Assembly (NCBI GenBank): GCA_900544995.1
Contig: UQXC01000042.1
Location: 1 to 17,385, forward strand
Source: an uncultured Collinsella sp.
GTDB taxonomy: Bacteria > Actinomycetota > Coriobacteriia > Coriobacteriales > Coriobacteriaceae
Reading direction: 5' to 3'
DNA: 17,385 nt
Part shown: in pieces, positions 1 to 5,839 of the stretch
Layout: each line of letters starts with the position of its first letter
Position numbering within the stretch: position 1 is the stretch's first letter
Program-made: the position numbers and the translations under genes
The notes under the pieces: generated by a model
Databases searched by the model: none
Told to the model about the DNA's origin: nothing
Seen by the model: the letters and a program-made list of their open reading frames with translations, nothing else

Positions 1-2
1 GG

Positions 3-710
3 GAGCCGCATCGGCTCGCCGTCGAGCGTACGGCCGAGGTGCTCGGCCGCGGCGGCCTGGCCTTGATCCCGACCGAGACCGTCTACGGTGTCGCCGTGGC
101 AGTCAACGCCTTCTCGGACGCCGTGCCCCAAGATACAAGCGAATTCCCATCGTGGCCGCGCGATCCGCAGGTTGCCGTCAACGGTGCCGCAGTCCCTGCG
201 CTCGGTACCGGCTATCGACGTATCTTCACTCTCAAGCAACGTGAACTCACCCAAACGGTCGCCTGGCTGGTCGATGGCGTCGAAGCACTCGACCGCTATG
301 GCGTGGATATCCCGGAAGAGGCCCGCGTGCTTGCCCGACGATGCTGGCCGGGCGCCCTGACTATCGTGGTCAAGGCGGCCCCCTGCGTGCCGACCTTTAT
401 GCGCGCCGCCGACGACACGGTGGCACTTCGCGCTTCGGCCTCGCCCGTGGTGCAAGCGCTCATCCGCGCCTGCGGCAGCCCTCTTGCCTGCACCAGCGCC
501 AACACACACGGCGCGCCCTCGCCGGCAAGCTTTGCCGCCGTCGAAGGTCGCATCCTGGAGGGGGTCGATGTGGCCGTCGACGCCGGTGAGACCCCGTGTC
601 GCGACGCCTCGACCATCGTGTCGTTTCAGCACGGCGAGCTCCAGATCCTGCGCCAAGGCGCGCTTCCCGCATCAGAGATCGAACGGGTCCTGTCCGACCC
701 GATGCAATAG
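3..710 (+). CDS. Sua5/YciO/YrdC-type threonylcarbamoyl-AMP synthase, 5'-partial
   Basis: This family makes threonylcarbamoyl-AMP from threonine, bicarbonate and ATP for the t6A37 modification of tRNA. The reading frame is open to the left edge: the residues before the GTG at 39 (EPHRLAVERTAEV) match the usual helix ahead of the first strand. The true start therefore lies outside the window, and at least 235 residues are present. Visible motifs are PTETVYG (about codons 23-29), a K-Q-R (codons 78-80), the WPGALTIV block, the CTSAN...G.PSPAS signature and a C-terminal STIVSF...ILRQGAL. Two oddities: about 30 extra residues sit between PTETVYG and the RIF.LKQR segment, and the proline that normally follows K-x-R is a glutamate. 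It ends 13 bases before glpK, so co-transcription is likely. Family assignment is firm; activity despite the insertion is unproven. Confidence 0.85.
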   Translation, partial: EPHRLAVERTAEVLGRGGLALIPTETVYGVAVAVNAFSDAVPQDTSEFPSWPRDPQVAVNGAAVPALGTGYRRIFTLKQRELTQTVAWLVDGVEALDRYGVDIPEEARVLARRCWPGALTIVVKAAPCVPTFMRAADDTVALRASASPVVQALIRACGSPLACTSANTHGAPSPASFAAVEGRILEGVDVAVDAGETPCRDASTIVSFQHGELQILRQGALPASEIERVLSDPMQ

Positions 711-723
711 AAAGGTGTAAGCG

Positions 724-2265
724 ATGTCGTTGAATCTGGGCAGCTTGGGCATGGAAGATGCCTCGTTTAACTTTGGCGGTTCCTACATCATGGCGCTCGA
801 CTGCGGCACCACCTCGGTACTTGCGACCATCGTCGACGAGTACGGCTGCATCGTCGCGCAGGCGCGTCGTAGCGTCAAAACCAGCTTCCCGCGCCCCGGT
901 TGGGTGGAGCAGGATCCCACGGAGGTGCTTGCCAGCCAGATCGGCGTGATGATGGAGGTTCAGTTTAAGAGCGGCATCCATTCTGACCGCATCGCCGCCA
1001 TCGGTATCTCCAACCAGCGCGAGACCACGGTGGTGTGGGACCGCATAAGCGGCCAACCCATCTATAACGCCATCGTGTGGCAATGCCGTCGCACCGCACC
1101 TCTGATCGACAAGCTGGTCGAGCAGGGCGCAGAAGGGCTGGTGCGCTCTCGCACGGGACTTACGCTTGACCCGTATTTCTCGGCCTCCAAGGTGCAGTGG
1201 ATTCTCGACAACGTCGACGGCGCACGCGAGAGCGCGGCGGCGGGCGACCTCATGTTTGGCACCATCGACACCTGGCTCATCTACAACCTCACCGGCGGCC
1301 AGGTCTTTGCCACCGACTACACCAATGCCAGCCGCACGGCACTCTTTAATATCCATACGCTCGATTGGGACGACGATCTGCTGGCGCTCTTTGACGTTCC
1401 ACGTTCCATGATGCCCGAGGTTCGCTGGAGCTCGGGCGACTACGGCCGCGTCGCGAGCGACATCATGACCAACATGCCGCCCATCATGGGTGTGGCGGGC
1501 GACCAGCAGGCATCGCTGTTCGGTCACTGCTGCTTCTATCCCGGCCAGACCAAAAACACCTATGGCACGGGCTGCTTTATGCTCATGAACACCGGCGACG
1601 AGATCGTCGAATCCAAGAACGGTCTGGTCTCCACCATCGGTATCGCTGCGGACGGCAAAGTCAGCTATGCGCTCGAGGGCTCTATTTTTGCCGCCGGCTC
1701 AACGATGAACTGGCTTCGCAACAACATGGGCATCATCTCGAGCGTGAGCGAGTCGGCACAACTCGCCGCTTCGATTAGCGACAACGAGGGCTGCTACTTC
1801 GTCCCCGCCTTCGCTGGCCTGGGCGCTCCCTGGTGGGACCCGCATGCCCGCGGTATCGTGTGCGGTCTGACCGGCGCCTCGAGCCGTGCGACCATCGTAC
1901 GTGCCGCCTGCGAATCCATGGCATATCAGAGCTACGACGTGCTGCGCGCCATGGAGCAGGACGTGGGGCTTTCGATCGAGCGCCTGTCTGTCGATGGCGG
2001 TGCCTCGCGCAACGAGTTCATCATGCAATTCCAGGCCGACCTGCTGGATATCCCCGTGCTGCAATGCGAGACGGTGGAGACCACGGCAATCGGTGCCGCG
2101 TACTTGGCGGGTCTTGCCGTCGGCTATTGGGAAGACCTAGAGGAGCTGGAGCAAAATGCCCAGATCGTTAGGACCTTCCTTCCCCACATGTCCGCCGAGC
2201 GCCGCGAGCAAAACCTTGCGGGCTGGTGTGATGCAGTCAGGCGCTCGCTCAGTACCGTACAGTAG
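724..2265 (+). CDS. glpK: Glycerol kinase
   Basis: Cytoplasmic FGGY-family kinase that phosphorylates glycerol with ATP to sn-glycerol 3-phosphate. The 513-residue length is normal for the family. In order it shows the first ATPase-fold motif ALDCGTTS (24-31), SNQRETT (96-102, the substrate Arg-Glu pair), AIVWQCRRT (116-124), DPYFS (149-153), DYTNASRT (198-205), the catalytic Asp in VAGDQQ (D260), the phosphate loop YGTGCF (280-285), and VDGGAS plus TTAIGAAYLAG near the C-terminus. The start is set by the SD AAAGGTG at 711-717, seven bases upstream. It gives roughly 15 more N-terminal residues than E. coli GlpK. No facilitator or glycerol-phosphate dehydrogenase gene is adjacent. The loop before the catalytic Asp lacks the regulatory signatures of both the Gram-positive and the E. 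coli enzymes (see findings). Confidence 0.97.
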   Translation: MSLNLGSLGMEDASFNFGGSYIMALDCGTTSVLATIVDEYGCIVAQARRSVKTSFPRPGWVEQDPTEVLASQIGVMMEVQFKSGIHSDRIAAIGISNQRETTVVWDRISGQPIYNAIVWQCRRTAPLIDKLVEQGAEGLVRSRTGLTLDPYFSASKVQWILDNVDGARESAAAGDLMFGTIDTWLIYNLTGGQVFATDYTNASRTALFNIHTLDWDDDLLALFDVPRSMMPEVRWSSGDYGRVASDIMTNMPPIMGVAGDQQASLFGHCCFYPGQTKNTYGTGCFMLMNTGDEIVESKNGLVSTIGIAADGKVSYALEGSIFAAGSTMNWLRNNMGIISSVSESAQLAASISDNEGCYFVPAFAGLGAPWWDPHARGIVCGLTGASSRATIVRAACESMAYQSYDVLRAMEQDVGLSIERLSVDGGASRNEFIMQFQADLLDIPVLQCETVETTAIGAAYLAGLAVGYWEDLEELEQNAQIVRTFLPHMSAERREQNLAGWCDAVRRSLSTVQ

Positions 2266-2388
2266 GGCTGCGATGGGCTGCTCGATACAACAAACCGCTA
2301 AACTAATGCATGGCGTGCGGCGGCAACATTGCTGCGCGCCTTGTCAGCAAGGCCGTTTTGCGGCCGCAACGAAAGGGGCAATCAATCC
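2266..2388 (+). promoter_or_regulatory. glpK-upp intergenic region with two predicted hairpins
   Basis: A 123-base gap. Bases 2312-2321 can pair with 2331-2340 (10 bp including two G-U pairs, 9-base loop), and GGCCG at 2351-2355 pairs with CGGCC at 2361-2365 across TTTTG. The second hairpin ends six bases before the upp SD GAAAGGGG (2371-2378). Neither hairpin is followed by a run of T, so neither is a classic intrinsic terminator. I see no PyrR-binding consensus and no convincing -35/-10 pair. Function is inference. Confidence 0.35.
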
Positions 2389-3036
2389 ATGACCGTCACC
2401 TACGATGCGTCCCGTGTGACGCTTGTCGATCACCCGCTCGTCAAGCACAAGCTGTCGATCCTGCGCGACAAAAACACCGGCACCAACCAGTTCCGCCAGC
2501 TCGTGCGCGAACTCGCGCTTTTTGACGGCTACGAGGCCATGCGCGACCTGCCTATGGAAGACGTCGAGGTCGAGACCCCCATCACTACCGCCACGTTCAA
2601 ACAGCTTGCCGGCAAGAAACTCGCCATCGTGCCCATCCTGCGTGCGGGCCTTGGCATGGTCGACGGCATCCTCGAACTGGTGCCCTCCGCTCGCGTGGGC
2701 CACATCGGCATGGAGCGCGACGAGGTCACCCACGAGCCGCACGAGTATTACTGCAAGATGCCCAAGGATATCGACCAGCGCATCTGCCTGGTCGTCGACC
2801 CCATGCTTGCCACGGGCGGTTCGGCCGAGATGGCCATCAGCTACCTGCGCGAGCGCGGTGTCAAGGACATCCGCATGCTGTGCATCGTCGCGGCCCCCGA
2901 GGGCCTCAAGTCGCTGACTGAGAAGGACCCTGATGTGCATATCTATACCTGCGCCATCGACGACCATCTCAACGAGGCTGCCTACATCGTTCCCGGCCTC
3001 GGCGACGCCGGCGACCGCATCTACGGCACGCTCTAG
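2389..3036 (+). CDS. upp: Uracil phosphoribosyltransferase
   Basis: Pyrimidine salvage enzyme converting uracil and PRPP to UMP and pyrophosphate in the cytoplasm. The 215-residue product matches the usual length of about 209-215. Visible motifs are HPLVKHKLSILRDKNTGT (15-32), VEVETP (59-64), the VPILRAGLGMVDG block (81-93), the PRPP-binding loop VVDPMLATGGSA (135-146) and the C-terminal uracil-binding segment YIVPGLGDAGDR (199-210). An in-frame TTG at 2329 would add 20 residues, but the ATG at 2389 fits the family N-terminus and has the SD GAAAGGGG (2371-2378) about ten bases upstream. The 123-base gap from glpK and 281-base gap to the atp cluster suggest its own expression unit or read-through from glpK. 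Confidence 0.97.
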   Translation: MTVTYDASRVTLVDHPLVKHKLSILRDKNTGTNQFRQLVRELALFDGYEAMRDLPMEDVEVETPITTATFKQLAGKKLAIVPILRAGLGMVDGILELVPSARVGHIGMERDEVTHEPHEYYCKMPKDIDQRICLVVDPMLATGGSAEMAISYLRERGVKDIRMLCIVAAPEGLKSLTEKDPDVHIYTCAIDDHLNEAAYIVPGLGDAGDRIYGTL

Positions 3037-3077
3037 TCGCTGGGCTAAACGGCCGCGGCTGCAAATACGAAGAAACG

Positions 3078-3112
3078 GTGCGCGCGGACGAACAAAAGGC
3101 GACCGCGCGCAC
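3078..3112 (+). repeat. Perfect 10-bp inverted repeat downstream of upp
   Basis: GTGCGCGCGG (3078-3087) and CCGCGCGCAC (3103-3112) are exact reverse complements around a 15-base A-rich loop, 41 bases after the upp stop. The stem is almost all G/C, but the downstream bases (TCCTGTTA) are not a U-tract. It could stabilise or end the upp transcript without being a standard intrinsic terminator. Confidence 0.5.
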
Positions 3113-3227
3113 TCCTGTTAACGGACGTTTTGCCCTGCAGGGTTCGAGAAAAACGTATTACCGTACCTGCGGCATAAAGAAGGTCTTAAGAAAACGAACA
3201 GGTGCGTATTAACCGATGCTTTTTCGG

Positions 3228-3255
3228 TTGTACTTTAGCGATTGGCTCGTACAAT
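3228..3255 (+). promoter_or_regulatory. Probable promoter of the ATP synthase operon
   Basis: TTGTAC (3228-3233) and TACAAT (3250-3255) are separated by 16 bases. The -10 element matches the vegetative consensus at five of six positions; the -35 matches only its TTG. It would start transcription near 3262, about 56 bases before the first gene. The -35 overlaps the right arm of the AACCGA/TCGGTT inverted repeat. This is the best promoter I can find in the gap, by eye only. Confidence 0.45.
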
Positions 3256-3317
3256 AGTCACCAATGTTTGGCGGGAACTGTTCTGTGAGGCGTTAAAAAA
3301 GGAAAGTGAGGACGCCA

Positions 3318-3629
3318 ATGTTTCAGATAGCCGATCTGCTCGCTATCGTTGCAGGCGCCATCGCGGGCGCGGTCGCCTTTCTTCCCTTTGTCTTTACGCT
3401 CAAGCCGGTTCTTGACGATAAGCAGAATGCGGACATGCTCAAGGGTATGGTGAGTCTGGCGGTCTCGGCAATCGCTCTGCTCGTCTTTACCTTGGTTGTG
3501 TTTGTGTTGTTCGGAGAGGCATTTCGCATGTTCCTCCTGGGCGAGGCGATCGGCTTCGTGGCCTTTATGGCCGCCTGCGCGGTTCGCGTCGCCAAGGCGC
3601 TGCGAGATCCTCATGAGGTCGAAAGGTAA
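3318..3629 (+). CDS. Small AtpI-like membrane protein heading the atp operon
   Basis: A 103-residue, very hydrophobic protein with three likely transmembrane helices (about residues 5-27, 44-66 and 72-92), a charged linker LDDKQNADMLK between the first two and a basic C-terminal tail. No motif identifies it by itself. Its position directly upstream of atpB, three bases before the atpB start, is where many bacteria carry atpI, whose product helps assemble the c-ring or, in some species, handles cations. ATG 3318 is preferred over the in-frame GTG 3306 because GAGG at 3308-3311 is correctly spaced for it. Product naming rests mainly on context. Confidence 0.65.
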   Translation: MFQIADLLAIVAGAIAGAVAFLPFVFTLKPVLDDKQNADMLKGMVSLAVSAIALLVFTLVVFVLFGEAFRMFLLGEAIGFVAFMAACAVRVAKALRDPHEVER

Positions 3630-3632
3630 GTC

Positions 3633-4436
3633 GTGGAAATTTTTGAAAAGCTGCCTGATGAGATTAATCATCTGGTCAGCGAGTTCAGCTCCACCCCTGT
3701 CGTGGGCGATCTGAGCTGCGGCATCACGCAGTACTCGTTTTGGCTGATCGTCTCCACGATCGTGCTCCTGATCGTCCTGGCCGTGTTCAAGAAGAAGCAG
3801 ACCCTGGTTCCCAAGGGCTTCTTCGTCAACGGTTTCGAGTACATCATCGAGTACGTCGAGAACGATATCGGCAAGGGCGTCGTGGGTGAGAACTGGAAGA
3901 AGCACTTCCCGTTCCTGTGCTCGCTTTTCCTGTTCATCCTGATCAACAACATGATCGGCCTGATCCCGGGAATGAAGCCCGGCACCGGCGCAATCGGCTC
4001 CACCGCCGCGCTCGCCATCTTCGCCTTCGTGTACTTCATCTACTACGGATGCAAGGCTCACGGCGTGATCGGCTACATCAAGAGCCTCGCCCCGCAGGGC
4101 GTGAGCTTCCCGATGAACGTGCTCGTGTGGGTCGTCGAGCTCTTCTCGACCTTCCTGCGCCTCATCACGCTCGCCGTCCGTCTGTTCTGCAACATGTTCG
4201 CAGGACACGTGGTCATGGGCTCGTTCGCCATCATGGCGAGCATGTTCATGCAGCCGCTGCTTCAGCAGGTTTCCGCGGCCCACGCCGTCGGCGCCCTGCC
4301 TTCGCTGGCCTGGCTTGCCATCCTCATCCTGATCTATGCGATCGAGCTTGTGGTCGGCGCCATCCAGGCTTACGTCTTCACGGTCCTTACCGCCGTGTAT
4401 GTCTCCGAGGCAGAGGAGGTCGCGGAGGAGGAGTAG
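3633..4436 (+). CDS. atpB: F1Fo ATP synthase subunit a
   Basis: Membrane stator subunit that forms the two ion half-channels against the c-ring. The 267-residue product has the expected run of hydrophobic helices. The essential arginine lies in AVRLFCNMFAGH (R183), with the conserved Asn and AGH following. The last helix has IELVVGAIQAYVFTVLTAVYVS, with the family Gln at about 245. The C-terminus ends in a Glu-rich tail (EAEEVAEEE). Start is GTG 3633 with AAAGG at 3622-3626, six bases upstream, three bases after the previous stop. It is followed by a 124-base gap before atpE, the largest gap inside the operon. Confidence 0.96.
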   Translation: MEIFEKLPDEINHLVSEFSSTPVVGDLSCGITQYSFWLIVSTIVLLIVLAVFKKKQTLVPKGFFVNGFEYIIEYVENDIGKGVVGENWKKHFPFLCSLFLFILINNMIGLIPGMKPGTGAIGSTAALAIFAFVYFIYYGCKAHGVIGYIKSLAPQGVSFPMNVLVWVVELFSTFLRLITLAVRLFCNMFAGHVVMGSFAIMASMFMQPLLQQVSAAHAVGALPSLAWLAILILIYAIELVVGAIQAYVFTVLTAVYVSEAEEVAEEE

Positions 4437-4560
4437 TCTTCCGTTCGCGCCTTAAAGGTAAGGCAATTCGTTAAACCGCCGGTGCCCGTACCCATGGAGC
4501 CCGGCAGTTATAAAAAGGTTATCCTGCGTGAAATAAGACACGCACGACAAAGGAGGAATC
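4437..4560 (+). promoter_or_regulatory. atpB-atpE intergenic leader with small hairpin and strong SD
   Basis: The only sizeable gap within the atp genes. GCCTTA (4449-4454) and TAAGGC (4459-4464) form a perfect 6-bp stem with a 4-base loop just after atpB; GCCGG (4478-4482) and CCGGC (4501-4505) could form a second, weaker one. The gap ends in a full AGGAGG (4551-4556) four bases before the atpE GTG. Such leaders are known in other bacteria to raise output of subunit c, which is needed in many copies; that role here is inference. Confidence 0.45.
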
Positions 4561-4755
4561 GTGGGAGTTATCGGTTACGGTCTCGGTGTTATCGGCGCTG
4601 GTCTTGCTATCGGCCTGTCTGCTCTGGGTGCTACGGGTGCTATGGCCCGTCAGCCTGAGGTCCAGGGCCGCGTGTTCACCGTCTTCATCATGGGCTCCGC
4701 CTTCGGCGAGGCTCTGGCTCTGATCGGCTTCGTTGTCGCGCTGATCGTTAAATAG
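4561..4755 (+). CDS. atpE: F1Fo ATP synthase subunit c
   Basis: Hairpin proteolipid of the rotor ring. At 64 residues it is short for the family (usually 70-90). Helix 1 is glycine/alanine rich (GYGLGVIGAGLAIGLSALGA), the polar loop is ARQPE (29-33), and helix 2 carries the ion-binding carboxylate E50 in FGEALALIGF. The residue after E50 is Ala, and there is no Gln at the usual Na+-binding position of helix 1, so proton coupling is more likely than sodium coupling. Start is GTG 4561 behind AGGAGG; the four-base spacing is short, but no better start is in frame. It lies 15 bases before atpF. Confidence 0.95.
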   Translation: MGVIGYGLGVIGAGLAIGLSALGATGAMARQPEVQGRVFTVFIMGSAFGEALALIGFVVALIVK

Positions 4756-4770
4756 CACGGAGCGTCAAGT

Positions 4771-5373
4771 ATGAATCTTTCATCCCAGAAGAGCGCGATC
4801 GCACTCTCCGCGTCCGCGGCCGCGCTGCTCATGCCGGTTTCCGCGTTCGCTGAGGACGGCGCTGCCGGTGCGGACATCCTCATCCCTAAGATGGCGGAGT
4901 TCATCCCGGCGCTTATCGCCTTCCTGATTATCTGGATCGTGCTGGCCAAGGTCGCCCTGCCGGGCATCATGAAAACCATGGAGGAGCGCGGCAAGAAGAT
5001 TGAGGAGAGCCTCGACGAGGCCGAGAAGACCAAGCAGGAGGCTATCGCCAAGCGCGCTGAGTCCGACTCGATCGTCACCGACGCCCGTCGTCAGGCTGCC
5101 GACATCGTTCTCGAGGCCCGTAAGGACGCCGAGTCCGAGCGCGCCCGTATCATCGAGGCTGCTCACAAGGAGGCCGAGGAGATCATCGCCAAGGCCCATA
5201 CGACCGTCGAGGACGAGCGCAAGTCCATTTACGCCGGTGCCGCGAGCTCCATCGCCGACCTGTCCGTTGCCGTCGCTACCAAGATCGTGGGCGAGGCACT
5301 CGAGGACGATGCCGAGCAGAAGAAGCTCATCGAGCGCTACATCCAGGAAGCAGGTAGCCTGAATGCCGACTAG
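4771..5373 (+). CDS. atpF: F1Fo ATP synthase subunit b with signal-peptide-like N-terminus
   Basis: Peripheral stalk subunit linking Fo to F1. Of 200 residues, 44-64 form the membrane helix (IPALIAFLIIWIVLAKVALPG) and about 66-155 form a charged, Ala/Glu-rich helix typical of the b dimer. Before this lies an extra segment: MNLSSQK, a hydrophobic Ala/Leu stretch and VSAFA-EDG at 23-30, which reads like a cleavable Sec signal ending at A27. Few textbook b subunits have this. ATG 4771 has CGGAG about eight bases upstream and lies 15 bases after atpE. Its end overlaps the start of atpH by 11 bases, suggesting translational coupling. Confidence 0.93.
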   Translation: MNLSSQKSAIALSASAAALLMPVSAFAEDGAAGADILIPKMAEFIPALIAFLIIWIVLAKVALPGIMKTMEERGKKIEESLDEAEKTKQEAIAKRAESDSIVTDARRQAADIVLEARKDAESERARIIEAAHKEAEEIIAKAHTTVEDERKSIYAGAASSIADLSVAVATKIVGEALEDDAEQKKLIERYIQEAGSLNAD

Positions 5374-5839
5374 CCGCTATCAGGACAAGGTGCTCGAGAC
5401 CTACGCGCGCTCCCTTCTGGAAGCCGCTAAGGCCGAGAACCATGTGTTCGAGGACCTCGAGATGATCGACCGCCTGGCTTCTGCCAGCCCCGAGATCATC
5501 GCCGTGCTCGACACCATGTCCAAGCGCGACCAGCTCGACCTTCTTCCCAAGGTGGCAGCTGCCTTTAAGTATGTTGCCGAGGAAGACGAGGATGTAGTGG
5601 GCGTGACCGTCACCACGGCGATCCCGCTCGACGACGAGCTGCGTCAAACCATCACTAAGAAATGCGAGCAGGACTTCGGCCGCAAGGTATTCCTTATCGA
5701 GCAGGTCGACCCGTCTATCGTGGGCGGCCTGGTGCTCGAGGCCCGCGGCGAGCGTCGTGACATTTCCGTCAAGACGCAGCTGCGCATCGCGCAGGAGACC
5801 CTCGCAAACTCTGCTAATTCGTACGGAGGTGAAGCCTAA
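5363..5839 (+). CDS. atpH: F1Fo ATP synthase subunit delta, short form
   Basis: OSCP/delta subunit that clamps the top of F1 to the b stalk. The N-terminal TYARSLLEAAK (13-23) and the C-terminal domain (VVGVTVTTAIPL..., FLIEQVDPSIVGGLVLEARGERRDISVKTQL) are clear. The protein is only 158 residues against the usual 175-185. By comparison with the E. coli protein, the shortfall of about 30 residues falls in the middle of the N-terminal helical domain; the LDLLPKVAAAFKYV helix is retained. The ATG at 5363 lies inside the end of atpF, and its stop overlaps the atpA start by one base (TAATG). Confidence 0.93.
   Translation: MPTSRYQDKVLETYARSLLEAAKAENHVFEDLEMIDRLASASPEIIAVLDTMSKRDQLDLLPKVAAAFKYVAEEDEDVVGVTVTTAIPLDDELRQTITKKCEQDFGRKVFLIEQVDPSIVGGLVLEARGERRDISVKTQLRIAQETLANSANSYGGEA

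Larger units (their letters stand above)
3037..3317 (+). promoter_or_regulatory. upp-atp intergenic region
   Basis: A 281-base gap without a credible gene. It contains a perfect 10-bp inverted repeat (3078-3087 with 3103-3112, 15-base loop), the 10-bp palindrome CCCTGCAGGG (3133-3142), two copies of CGTATTA (3154-3160 and 3205-3211), a 6-bp inverted repeat AACCGA/TCGGTT (3211-3216 and 3224-3229), and a probable promoter at 3228-3255. It is also AT-richer than the flanking genes, as expected upstream of a highly expressed operon. Confidence 0.6.

Noticed and set aside
460..1527. Long - strand reading of 355 codons opposite the YrdC and glpK genes
   Set aside because: It lies fully antisense to two clear family members, shows no known motif and has the composition expected of a shadow frame in GC-rich DNA.
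3037..3317. Possible riboswitch or small RNA in the upp-atp gap
   Set aside because: The inverted repeats do not assemble into any riboswitch architecture I recognise, and there is no T-tailed terminator for a small RNA.
4561..4755. Sodium-coupled c-ring
   Set aside because: The residue after the ion-binding Glu is Ala and the helix-1 Gln of known Na+ rings is missing, so proton coupling is the better reading.
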